NCBI GenBank assembly: GCA_029287515.1
Contig: JARFQZ010000184.1
Coordinates: 1 to 6,453 of the forward strand
Reading direction: 5' to 3'
DNA: 6,453 nt
Source of the DNA: Lysobacterales bacterium
GTDB lineage: Bacteria; Pseudomonadota; Gammaproteobacteria; Xanthomonadales; SZUA-36
The translations under genes were made by a program, and so were the position numbers. The notes under the pieces are model-generated. The model made no database searches. It saw only the letters and a list, made by a program, of their open reading frames with translations, and was not told the origin of the DNA. Shown here in pieces: positions 1 through 6,453 of this stretch (position 1 is its first letter; the number at the start of each line of letters is the position of its first letter).

Positions 1-426
1 TTGTACGTAACCGTCTACAGCCCGATCCAGATGGTGGCGGACCTGCCCGAAAACTACGAAAAACATCCCGAAGCTTTCCAGTTCATCGTCGATGTGCCGA
101 CAGACTGGGAGGAGAGCATTGCCGTTGCAGGGGAAGTTGGGGACTTCGTGGCCTATGCCAGGCAGGAACGCGGCGGAAGTGACTGGTACCTTGGCGCGGT
201 CACTGATGAACAGCCTCGCGAGCTGAGTATTCCTCTGGATTTCCTGGAGCCGGGAATCACTTACCGGGCAGAGATATATCGCGATGGTCCGGATGCTCAC
301 TGGAAGGCCAATCCCTACCCGGTCACGATTGAACAGAGAGAACTCAAGCGCGGGGATGCCCTGGCCCTGCCGCTCGCGCCTGGCGGCGGCGCCGCTGTCC
401 GATTCGTTCATGGAGCGGATCAATGA
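1..426 (+). CDS. GH97-family alpha-glucosidase, C-terminal part (5' truncated by window)
   Basis: This is the last 141 codons of a gene that begins upstream; the TTG at base 1 is an internal Leu codon, not a start. The family is recognised from YSPIQMVADLPENY (about residues 6-19), then FQFIVDVPTDWEE and an acid-rich GEVGDF stretch, which match the end of the catalytic barrel of SusB-like GH97 enzymes. A beta-rich C-terminal domain follows (about residues 48-141: WYLGAVTDE, IPLDFLEPG, YRAEIYRDG). GH97 enzymes of about 650-740 residues release glucose from the non-reducing end of maltooligosaccharides and are usually exported to the periplasm or cell surface. The catalytic glutamates and any signal peptide lie upstream and are not visible, so activity is inferred; some GH97 members are retaining alpha-galactosidases. 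The partner genes favour alpha-glucosidase. The stop TGA overlaps the transporter start. Confidence 0.87.
   Translation: MYVTVYSPIQMVADLPENYEKHPEAFQFIVDVPTDWEESIAVAGEVGDFVAYARQERGGSDWYLGAVTDEQPRELSIPLDFLEPGITYRAEIYRDGPDAHWKANPYPVTIEQRELKRGDALALPLAPGGGAAVRFVHGADQ
412..415 (+). promoter_or_regulatory. ribosome binding site for the MFS transporter
   Basis: GGAG lies 7 bases before the ATG at 423, inside the last codons of the GH97 gene. It supports 423 as the transporter start. Together with the ATGA stop/start overlap it suggests coupled reinitiation. Confidence 0.6.
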
Positions 427-1919
427 GACAAAAACCCCAGCTCAGTTTCTGGCAGATCTGGAACATGTGCTTCGGGTTCCTGGGCATCCAGTTCGGTTTC
501 GCGCTGCAAAACGCCAATGTCAGCCGGATATTCCAGACGCTGGGGGCGGAGATCGAGGACCTGCCAATCCTGTGGGTCGCTGCACCAGTGACCGGCCTGA
601 TCGTGCAACCCATCATCGGGTACATGAGCGACCGAACCTGGAACCGGTTGGGCAGGCGCAGGCCGTTTTTCCTGGTCGGCGCCATCCTTGCCTCGCTGGC
701 GCTGTTTGCGATGCCCAATTCCCCCTACCTGTGGGTGGCGGCCGGCATGTTGTGGATCATGGACGCCAGTATCAATATATCGATGGAGCCATTCCGGGCG
801 TTCGTGGGCGACAACCTGCCGAAGAAGCAGCGCACTCTGGGTTTCGCCATGCAGAGCTTTTTTATCGGGATCGGCGCCATCGTCGCGTCGGCACTGCCCT
901 GGATGATGACCAACTGGTTTGATGTCAGTAACTCGGCCGCGGCAGGCCAGATTCCTGATTCAGTGAAGTGGTCTTTCTACCTGGGTGGTATCGTTTTCCT
1001 GCTTGCTGTTCTGTGGACGGTGATTTCCAGCAAGGAGTATTCACCCGACGAAATTGCAGAGTTTGAGCAAGAAGAGCCGGGTGGCGAAGCATCTGAAATC
1101 ACACTCCGCCCTGCTTCCAGGTACAGGAATGGCGGCCTGGTATGGATGGCGGTCGGATTGGGATTTACTGCCTGGGTCACCGCAAGCCAGTTGGACAAAC
1201 AACTCTACATTCTTGCCGTTGGGCTGGTGGCTTTCGGTTTACTGCAGATTCTGGCCGGGTCGATGCAGTCCAGGGGGCGGATGGAAAACGGCCTGTATCG
1301 TATCGTCGAGGATCTTTTCCAGATGCCGCGTGTCATGAAGCAACTGGCAGTGGTCCAGTTTTTCTCCTGGTTCGCACTGTTTGCCATGTGGATCTACAGC
1401 ACGGCGGCGGTCACCGCGCATCACTTCGGTTCGACGGACGTCAGCAGCGAGGCCTACAACGAGGGCGCCAACTGGGTCGGCGTATTGTTTGCGTCTTACA
1501 ACGGATTCGCCGCGCTGGCCGCACTGGCCATTCCCTTGCTTGCACGTTTACTGGGTTGCCGCTGGAGCCACCTGGTTAACCTCACGATCGGCGGCGTCAG
1601 CCTGATCAGTTTCTGGTTCATTCGCGATCCCGCCTGGCTGATCGTGCCGATGATCGGCGTCGGTATTGCCTGGGCGTCAATCCTGTCTTTGCCTTACGCA
1701 CTGCTCTCCGATGTTCTGCCCACGGCGAAAATGGGCATCTACATGGGGATATTCAATTTCTTCATCGTCATACCGCAGTTGATCGCCGCATCGGTGCTGG
1801 GCCTGGTGCTGCGCGAGTTTTTCGACGGCCAGGGGATTTTCGGGCTGGTCATTGGCGGCTCGCTGATGGTCCTGGCCGGAATGACGACATTGCTGGTGGA
1901 TAAAGATGCTGAACCATAA
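423..1919 (+). CDS. MFS sugar transporter, SLC45/GPH-like (probable maltose/maltooligosaccharide:cation symporter)
   Basis: This 498-residue inner-membrane carrier starts at an ATG with a good Shine-Dalgarno. Family marks are GYMSDRTWNRLGRRRPFF (residues 66-83), the MFS loop 2-3 signature in the form seen in sucrose/maltose SLC45-type symporters. Others are QFFSWFALFAMWIYST (312-327) and SLPYALLSDVLP followed by MGIYMGIFNF (422-446), near the canonical second-half repeat. By eye I count 14 hydrophobic segments, not 12. The N-terminal six end near residue 202. A charged, Glu-rich loop follows (about 204-235), then two extra hydrophobic stretches (about 237-254 and 260-279), then the C-terminal six from about 307. 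Carriers of this type beside GH13/GH97 genes in Gram-negative bacteria are proposed to import maltose or short maltodextrins with a cation. The substrate is inferred from the neighbours; sucrose or another glucoside is possible. Its 3' end overlaps the amylase gene by 14 bases. Confidence 0.88.
   Translation: MRQKPQLSFWQIWNMCFGFLGIQFGFALQNANVSRIFQTLGAEIEDLPILWVAAPVTGLIVQPIIGYMSDRTWNRLGRRRPFFLVGAILASLALFAMPNSPYLWVAAGMLWIMDASINISMEPFRAFVGDNLPKKQRTLGFAMQSFFIGIGAIVASALPWMMTNWFDVSNSAAAGQIPDSVKWSFYLGGIVFLLAVLWTVISSKEYSPDEIAEFEQEEPGGEASEITLRPASRYRNGGLVWMAVGLGFTAWVTASQLDKQLYILAVGLVAFGLLQILAGSMQSRGRMENGLYRIVEDLFQMPRVMKQLAVVQFFSWFALFAMWIYSTAAVTAHHFGSTDVSSEAYNEGANWVGVLFASYNGFAALAALAIPLLARLLGCRWSHLVNLTIGGVSLISFWFIRDPAWLIVPMIGVGIAWASILSLPYALLSDVLPTAKMGIYMGIFNFFIVIPQLIAASVLGLVLREFFDGQGIFGLVIGGSLMVLAGMTTLLVDKDAEP
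1895..1900 (+). promoter_or_regulatory. probable ribosome binding site for the GH13 gene
   Basis: GGTGGA lies 5 bases before the ATG at 1906, within the end of the transporter gene. It is a partial Shine-Dalgarno match. The alternative in-frame ATG at 1954 has only GGTTGG upstream, so 1906 is the preferred start. That choice adds 16 residues, including two Lys, before the hydrophobic core of the export signal. Confidence 0.45.
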
Positions 1920-3321
1920 GGCTGTTTTTCTAAAGAATACGAATTGGTTGGTCATGGCCGGGCTGACCCTCTTACTGTGCCTGGCGGCACAAACTGGCAG
2001 GAGCGATGACGTGGACCGTAACTACGAGCCGTCACCCTACGTAAAGATCACGCATCCCGAATGGAGCCGGGACGCCGTTATTTACCAGCTGAACACGCGG
2101 CAATTCACTCCGGAGGGAACGTTCACCGCCGCTGCAAGGCAACTTCCCCGCCTGAAGGAACTGGGCATCAATATCGTCTGGCTGATGCCGATCCAGCCGA
2201 TTGGAGAGAAAAACCGGAAAGGATCACTTGGCAGCCCCTACTCGGTCAGGGATTACCTGGATGTCAATCCTGAGTTCGGTGACATCGACAGCCTCAAACA
2301 ATTCATCGGGGAAGCTCACCGGCTGGGTATGTACGTCATTCTCGACTGGGTCGCCAACCACACGGCCTGGGACAATCCGCTGATCGAGCAGCACCCTGAA
2401 TGGTATTCACGCAACTGGAAAGGCGAGATGCATTCGCCGACGTGGACTGACTGGTCGGACACGGTAACGCTGGATTTCAACCAGCCAGGCTTGCGCAAGT
2501 ACATGACCGATGCGATGAAGTACTGGGTGGAGGAAATCGGTTTCGATGGCTTTCGCTGCGACATTGCCGGATTCGTGCCGCTGGACTTCTGGGAAAACCT
2601 TAGGCGTGAGCTCGATGCCATCCGGCCGGTATTCATGCTGGCCGAATGGGACGAGAGAGATTTGCATGCGCGGTCATTCGACATGACCTATTCCTGGGAC
2701 TTCTACGACAACCTGCACAAAATCGCCAAGGGTGAGGCAGACGTCGGTGCGCTCAATGGCCATTATTTCCGGATGTACAATACCTGGCCGCGTGACGGCA
2801 TGCGCATGGTGTTCGTCAGTACTCACGACAAGAACACCTGGGAAGGGACGCAGTTTGAGATGTTTGGCGACGCGCTTGAAAATGCGATCGTGCTTTCCGT
2901 GGTCGCCGAAGGTATGCCGCTGGTGTACAACGGCCAGGAAGCGGGAAATCCAAAGCGCCTGGCATTTTTTGAGAAAGATTCCATCGAGTGGCGTGATCAC
3001 CCGGTCGGTGAACTCTACAAAAAACTTTTCGCACTGAAGAAAAGCAACCCGGCGCTCTGGAATGGCGCCTGGGGCGCGGAAATGATCCCGGTGTTCAACA
3101 GCGCGCCGCAACAGGTATTCAGTTTCGTCAGGATGAACCAGCAGGATGGCGTGTTCGCCGTCTTCAATTTTTCGGCAGAAACCCGGTCTGTCCGTTTTCA
3201 GGACGGCCCTCACCATGGTGAATGGCGGGATTTCTCAAGCGGAGATGCGGTTTCGTTCAACGAATCCAGCAGCCTCGAGATGGCGCCGTGGTCCTGGCGC
3301 GTGTTCCTCAAAAGAGAATAA
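1906..3321 (+). CDS. exported GH13 alpha-amylase-family glycoside hydrolase
   Basis: This 471-residue enzyme would hydrolyse alpha-1,4-glucosidic bonds in starch, glycogen or maltodextrins. A signal-like N-terminus has Lys5 and Lys10 followed by a hydrophobic core at about 14-28 (WLVMAGLTLLLCLAA). The barrel starts near residue 52. Conserved GH13 regions are complete: region I DWVANH (147-152); region II GFRCD with nucleophile Asp219; region III MLAEW with acid/base Glu247; region IV VSTHDKNT with Asp308 as the third carboxylate. A beta-sandwich domain C runs from about 385 to the PWSWRVF end. Region IV has Lys after HD, where many relatives, as I recall them, read HDEN. The length is compact and I see no carbohydrate-binding module. 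Location is probably periplasmic or membrane-tethered. Exact specificity (alpha-amylase, neopullulanase-like or maltogenic) cannot be decided from motifs. It overlaps the transporter gene by 14 bases and sits 3 bases before malQ. Confidence 0.92.
   Translation: MLNHKAVFLKNTNWLVMAGLTLLLCLAAQTGRSDDVDRNYEPSPYVKITHPEWSRDAVIYQLNTRQFTPEGTFTAAARQLPRLKELGINIVWLMPIQPIGEKNRKGSLGSPYSVRDYLDVNPEFGDIDSLKQFIGEAHRLGMYVILDWVANHTAWDNPLIEQHPEWYSRNWKGEMHSPTWTDWSDTVTLDFNQPGLRKYMTDAMKYWVEEIGFDGFRCDIAGFVPLDFWENLRRELDAIRPVFMLAEWDERDLHARSFDMTYSWDFYDNLHKIAKGEADVGALNGHYFRMYNTWPRDGMRMVFVSTHDKNTWEGTQFEMFGDALENAIVLSVVAEGMPLVYNGQEAGNPKRLAFFEKDSIEWRDHPVGELYKKLFALKKSNPALWNGAWGAEMIPVFNSAPQQVFSFVRMNQQDGVFAVFNFSAETRSVRFQDGPHHGEWRDFSSGDAVSFNESSSLEMAPWSWRVFLKRE
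1945..1995 (+). other. hydrophobic core and possible cleavage region of the GH13 signal peptide
   Basis: Residues 14-30 of the GH13 protein are a continuous hydrophobic stretch ending in CLAAQT, followed by polar GRSDDVDRN. This fits a Sec signal peptide cut near LAA-Q. The single Cys25 is preceded by Leu-Leu-Leu, which lacks the small residue expected at -1 of a lipobox, so lipoprotein processing is doubtful. No signal-peptide prediction was run. Confidence 0.55.
3312..3317 (+). promoter_or_regulatory. weak ribosome binding site for malQ
   Basis: AAGAGA lies 7 bases before the ATG at 3325, overlapping the last sense codons of the GH13 gene. It is a weak Shine-Dalgarno. Since the GH13 stop ends only 3 bases before the start, coupling to upstream translation probably helps. 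Confidence 0.4.
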
Positions 3322-3324
3322 TAA

Positions 3325-4872
3325 ATGAACAGTTCTATTATCAAGAAACAGGCCGGAGTCGGGATTCACATCAGTTCCCTGCCGGGCAAGCACGGAATTG
3401 GCGATATCGCAGACAGTTCGCTGGCATTCCTCGACCACCTGTCGGCTATGCAGTTGGGCGTATGGCAGTTTCTGCCCACCGGGCCGACGGCTTTTGGCGA
3501 TTCGCCCTACCAGCCCCTTTCGGCCTTTGCTGGCAACGCCAACCTGGTTGGTCTGACACCACTGGTAGAACAGGGGCTGCTGGATGAGGGAGACCTCGAT
3601 CCACTGGACTGTCTGCCGCATGAGTTTGTGGAATACGGCCGCCTGATACCTGTCAAGCGAGGGCTTCTTCGGAAAGCCGCGCAGAGATTCCTGGGCCGTC
3701 CAGCCAACAGTCTCCGCGCGGATTACGAAGAGTTCCTGCATCAGCACGGCGAGCACTGGCTGGATGATTACGCCCTGTTCCGCGTGTTGAAAACCCGGCA
3801 CGGAGAGCGCCCCTGGCCCGAATGGGACAAGGGTTTCGTTCGCCGTTACCCTGACGCCTTGCAAAAAGCCAGGGAGGAACACCGCGAAGAGATCGAATGC
3901 ACCCGCATAACGCAGTTCCTTTTCTGGAGCCAGTGGAAAAAGCTCAGGGAGGCAGCCGCCAGGAAGGGAATCTGCCTGTTCGGCGACATGCCGATCTACA
4001 TCGCCCTGGATAGCGCCGATGCCTGGGCCCATCCCGAGATGCTGCTGATCGATAAGGACGGGGTGCCCTCGCAGATCGCCGGCGTTCCGCCGGATTATTT
4101 CAGTGAAGACGGCCAGTTGTGGGGTAATCCGCTTTATGACTGGGCGTATCACGGGCAAACAGGCTACAAATGGTGGATTGAGCGGATGCAGCATGCCGCC
4201 AGCCTGAACGATCTCGTTCGCATCGATCATTTCCGGGGTTTCGAATCGTTCTGGTCAGTACCTTATGGATCCGAAACCGCCCGCACGGGTGAGTGGATCC
4301 CCGGCCCGGGAGACGCACTGTTTGAAGCCCTTAACGGCTCATTGGGGAGCTTGCCGATCGTGGCGGAAGACCTGGGCGTGATCACGCCCGAAGTCGACCT
4401 CCTGAGGAAGAATCGTGAGATTCCCGGCATGGTCGTGCTTCAGTTCGAAGTGGGCGACCCTGAGTTCGATATCGAGGATGTCGAGGAGAACAGTGTCTGC
4501 TACACCGGCACACATGACAATGACACCACGGTCGGCTGGTTCAATGGAACCGGTGAAGACACCCGGACCCAGAAGGAAATCCTGAAAACTCAGCAACGCG
4601 CACTGGAAGTGACGGGTGGCACCAGGCAAACCATTCACCTGGACATGATCCGGCTGGCACTGTCCAGCGCTGCTGACCTGGCGGTAGCGCCGATGCAGGA
4701 TTTTCTTGGCCTGGGATCCGATGCGAGGCTGAACATTCCCGGAACCACCATGAATAACTGGCGCTGGAGGATGCGACAAGACCAGTTGTCGCCGCAATTC
4801 ATCCAGTCAACCGGCCAGATGGTCAGTGATGCTTCACGTTCGCATTCGATGGGATTAGACTCCACTGCATGA
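3325..4872 (+). CDS. malQ: 4-alpha-glucanotransferase (amylomaltase), GH77
   Basis: This 515-residue cytoplasmic enzyme transfers 4-alpha-glucan segments between maltodextrins, releasing glucose and making longer chains for further breakdown. The GH77 signature is strong throughout: GVGIHISSLPGKHGIGDI (11-28), WQFLPTGPTAFGDSPYQ (47-63), GDMPIYIA (220-227) and AGVPPDYFS then GQLWGNPLYDW (252-273). The nucleophile is Asp301 in RIDHFRG, the acid/base Glu348 in AEDLG, and the third carboxylate Asp398 in GTHDND. These correspond to Asp293, Glu340 and Asp395 of Thermus aquaticus amylomaltase. The length matches the short Thermus-type form; E. coli MalQ is near 690 residues because of an extended N-terminus. 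No signal peptide is visible, consistent with acting on imported oligosaccharides. The start ATG follows the GH13 stop by 3 bases, and the stop TGA overlaps the next ATG. All expected motifs are intact. Confidence 0.97.
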   Translation: MNSSIIKKQAGVGIHISSLPGKHGIGDIADSSLAFLDHLSAMQLGVWQFLPTGPTAFGDSPYQPLSAFAGNANLVGLTPLVEQGLLDEGDLDPLDCLPHEFVEYGRLIPVKRGLLRKAAQRFLGRPANSLRADYEEFLHQHGEHWLDDYALFRVLKTRHGERPWPEWDKGFVRRYPDALQKAREEHREEIECTRITQFLFWSQWKKLREAAARKGICLFGDMPIYIALDSADAWAHPEMLLIDKDGVPSQIAGVPPDYFSEDGQLWGNPLYDWAYHGQTGYKWWIERMQHAASLNDLVRIDHFRGFESFWSVPYGSETARTGEWIPGPGDALFEALNGSLGSLPIVAEDLGVITPEVDLLRKNREIPGMVVLQFEVGDPEFDIEDVEENSVCYTGTHDNDTTVGWFNGTGEDTRTQKEILKTQQRALEVTGGTRQTIHLDMIRLALSSAADLAVAPMQDFLGLGSDARLNIPGTTMNNWRWRMRQDQLSPQFIQSTGQMVSDASRSHSMGLDSTA

Positions 4873-6453
4873 TGCAGGAAGGTTCACCAGGCCGGCTGGG
4901 TGCATGGATCGAAGACGACGGCGCTAACTTTGCGCTGTATGCCAGTGCCGCCGAGGCGGTGGAGGTTTGTCTTTACGACGAAAACCGGCACGAACAGGCC
5001 CGGTACTTCCTGCCGGGCCAAAGTGAAGGTGTCTGGCATGGATTTCTTCCGGACTGTCGCACCGGGCAACGCTACGGGTACCGGGTGCACGGAGAGTGGG
5101 CCCCTGCGCAGGGGCTTAGACACAACCCTTCCAAGCTGCTGCTTGATCCCTATACGCGCCGCCTGGAAGGCCGGTTTCGCTGGGACCCTGCCGTTTACGA
5201 CTTTATCCAGGACGCCGATGCCGATACCTGGCACAAGTGTGACCTGGACAGCGCCCCGTTCATCCCGTTAAGCACGGTTAACACCCAAGACAGAGACGCT
5301 GCCACGCGCAGCACCTGGATTCCGTGGTCGGAAATGATTCTTTACGAGACCAACGTCCGCGGCTACACCATGCGGCACCCCGGTCTACCCGAATCGGAGC
5401 GTGGGAAATTCAGTGGACTGAAGAATGGCCAGATCCTGGAGTATCTCAAGGCGCTCGGCATCACCTCGATTGAGCTGATGCCGGTCCATTCGATGATCGA
5501 CGAAGCTTTCCTGGTCAGGAAGGGAAAGCGAAATCTCTGGGGATATAACAGCATCCAGTTTTTCACTCCGGATATCCGCTTTGCAGGCCGCGATCCCGTG
5601 CTCGAATTCCGGGAAATGGTGGACGCCATTCACGATGCGGGTCTGGAAGTGATTCTCGATGTCGTCTACAACCACACGGCAGAAGGTAACGAGCATGGCC
5701 CCACCCTGAGTTTCCGTGGCATAGACAGCCAGGCTTATTACAGCCATGAGCCCTGTGACCCTGGCCGATACATCAACGACACGGGCTGTGGCAACACGAT
5801 CAATGCAGATAACCCCAGGGTGCAGGACCTGGTGATAGACAGCCTGGTCTACTGGCACCAGGAGATGGGCGTCGATGGGTTCCGTTTTGACCTGGCAACG
5901 GTGTTAGGAAGGAACCTGAAGGGATTCAGCCGGAAACATCCCTTGCTGACCCGTATGGGGGTCGATCCTGGGCTCTACCGCGCAAAACTGATCGCTGAAC
6001 CCTGGGACCCAGGCCCCGGGGGTTATCAACTGGGGCAGTTTCCGATTGAATGGGCCGAATTGAATGACCGCTACCGCGATACGGCGCGGCGATACTGGCG
6101 AGGTGACCCCGGCCAGTCCAGCGAGTTTGCACGACGCATCCACGGCTCGGCAGACCTGTTCGAACGCAGCGGCCGGGACCCTTCAGCCAGCGTGAATTTC
6201 GTCAGCAGCCATGACGGATTCACGTTACGCGACACGGTCAGTTACGAGGCCAGGAACAATCATGCCAACCTGGAAAACAATCACGATGGTCACGCGCACA
6301 ATTTCAGCAGCAATTATGGTGTGGAGGGGGAAACCGATGATCCTGAAATCAACAGTGTTCGGCGGCAACAGCGCCTGAACCTGCTGGCTACGCTGCTGTT
6401 TTCCCAGGGCACGCCGCTGCTCCTCGCCGGTGATGAATTCGGCAACAGCCAGG
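4869..6453 (+). CDS. glgX: glycogen debranching enzyme GlgX (GH13_11-like), 3' truncated by window
   Basis: The frame is open from ATG 4869 to the window end (528 full codons). It encodes an isoamylase-type debranching enzyme that hydrolyses alpha-1,6 branches of glycogen or limit dextrins in the cytoplasm. An N-terminal CBM48-like domain spans about 8-115 (GAWIEDDGANFALYASAAEA; HNPSKLLLDPY at 85-95). The barrel starts near YETNVRGYT (159-167) and WGYNSIQFFTP (224-234). GH13 regions are complete: DVVYNH (264-269), GFRFD with nucleophile Asp341, LIAEPWD with acid/base Glu377, and SSHD with Asp449. GlgX hallmarks include EGNEHGPTLSFRGID (272-286), WAELNDRYRDTARRYWRGD (395-413) and LLLAGDEFGNSQ at the cut. 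About 130-180 residues should follow, judging from E. coli GlgX (657 residues) and longer relatives. An in-frame stop at 4827 excludes earlier starts; a second ATG at 4872 is equally possible. No clear Shine-Dalgarno precedes either, so translation is probably coupled to malQ through the ATGA overlap. Confidence 0.95.
   Translation, partial: MMQEGSPGRLGAWIEDDGANFALYASAAEAVEVCLYDENRHEQARYFLPGQSEGVWHGFLPDCRTGQRYGYRVHGEWAPAQGLRHNPSKLLLDPYTRRLEGRFRWDPAVYDFIQDADADTWHKCDLDSAPFIPLSTVNTQDRDAATRSTWIPWSEMILYETNVRGYTMRHPGLPESERGKFSGLKNGQILEYLKALGITSIELMPVHSMIDEAFLVRKGKRNLWGYNSIQFFTPDIRFAGRDPVLEFREMVDAIHDAGLEVILDVVYNHTAEGNEHGPTLSFRGIDSQAYYSHEPCDPGRYINDTGCGNTINADNPRVQDLVIDSLVYWHQEMGVDGFRFDLATVLGRNLKGFSRKHPLLTRMGVDPGLYRAKLIAEPWDPGPGGYQLGQFPIEWAELNDRYRDTARRYWRGDPGQSSEFARRIHGSADLFERSGRDPSASVNFVSSHDGFTLRDTVSYEARNNHANLENNHDGHAHNFSSNYGVEGETDDPEINSVRRQQRLNLLATLLFSQGTPLLLAGDEFGNSQ

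Larger units (their letters stand above)
1..6453 (+). other. alpha-glucan utilisation operon segment (five co-directional genes)
   Basis: All five genes run on the plus strand with junctions of -4, -14, +3 and -4 bases, so a single transcript with translational coupling is the simplest reading. Family assignments give a coherent route: extracytoplasmic hydrolysis (GH97, GH13), import (MFS carrier), then cytoplasmic transfer and debranching (MalQ, GlgX). No gap in the window is long enough for an internal promoter or a terminator, so the transcript starts before base 1 and continues past base 6453. No regulator gene (LacI, MalT or similar), outer-membrane porin or TonB receptor lies inside the window, so regulation and outer-membrane entry cannot be judged. 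The operon call is inferred from spacing and function and not from expression data. Confidence 0.88.

Noticed and set aside
386..395. GC-rich palindrome near the end of the GH97 gene
   Set aside because: It encodes a Gly-Gly-Gly-Ala run; it is short and has no T-tract, so neither a terminator nor an operator is supported.
284..922. Plus-strand open frame of 212 codons spanning the GH97/MFS junction
   Set aside because: It is out of frame with both genes; its product is Arg- and Pro-rich shadow sequence with no domain, while the other frames carry clear family motifs.
1972..1992. Possible lipoprotein box around Cys25 of the GH13 protein
   Set aside because: The residues before Cys are Leu-Leu-Leu, lacking the Gly, Ala or Ser expected at -1, so a plain Sec signal is more likely.
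2674..3216. 180-codon minus-strand open frame opposite the GH13 gene
   Set aside because: Its translation shows no family resemblance, and the opposite strand encodes catalytic region IV and domain C of a clear GH13 enzyme.
4079..4093. Hairpin CCGGCG-TTC-CGCCGG resembling a terminator stem
   Set aside because: It encodes the conserved AGVPPD motif of MalQ and is not followed by a T-run, so it is coding constraint and not a terminator.
3235..4230. Long open frame (331 codons) on the minus strand opposite malQ
   Set aside because: It lies fully antisense to strongly conserved GH77 motifs, has no recognisable domain, and is explained by codon bias in GC-rich coding DNA.
5100..5115. Perfect 16-base palindrome with GC-rich arms (GCCCCT...AGGGGC)
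   Set aside because: It lies inside glgX just before the conserved HNPSKLLLDPY codons, has no T-run after it, and one such palindrome is not surprising by chance in 6 kb.

Overview
The window is one tightly packed plus-strand operon segment for alpha-glucan (starch, glycogen or maltodextrin) use. It carries five genes and essentially no non-coding DNA. In order they are: the 3' end of a GH97-type alpha-glucosidase (1-426), an MFS sugar transporter of the SLC45/GPH-like type (423-1919), an exported GH13 alpha-amylase-family enzyme (1906-3321), a short-form GH77 4-alpha-glucanotransferase malQ (3325-4872), and a glycogen debranching enzyme glgX (4869 to the window end, cut at 3'). The first and last genes are truncated only by the window edges. 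The three middle genes are complete, and I see no frameshift or premature stop in any of the five.

Junctions are tight: a 4-base ATGA overlap, a 14-base overlap, a 3-base gap, and another ATGA overlap. Nothing suggests a promoter, terminator, tRNA, rRNA, mobile element or CRISPR array. The operon promoter must lie upstream of base 1.

The genes form a plausible pathway. GH97 enzymes are normally exported, and the GH13 enzyme has an N-terminal signal-like segment, so both probably cut glucans to short oligosaccharides outside the inner membrane. The MFS carrier would import the products. In the cytoplasm MalQ would disproportionate maltodextrins and GlgX would remove alpha-1,6 branches. The locations and pathway order are inferred from family knowledge.

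The DNA is moderately GC-rich, and an MFS importer with GH97 and GH13 enzymes instead of an E. coli-type MalEFG ABC importer fits a Gram-negative, probably a free-living or marine gammaproteobacterium. That assignment is a low-confidence guess from protein style and gene order.

I do not see a previously undescribed system here. The points most worth a second look are two extra hydrophobic segments in the middle of the transporter, a variant fourth conserved region and an ambiguous export signal in the GH13 enzyme, and the placement of a glycogen-type debranching enzyme, translationally linked to malQ, at the end of a catabolic operon.
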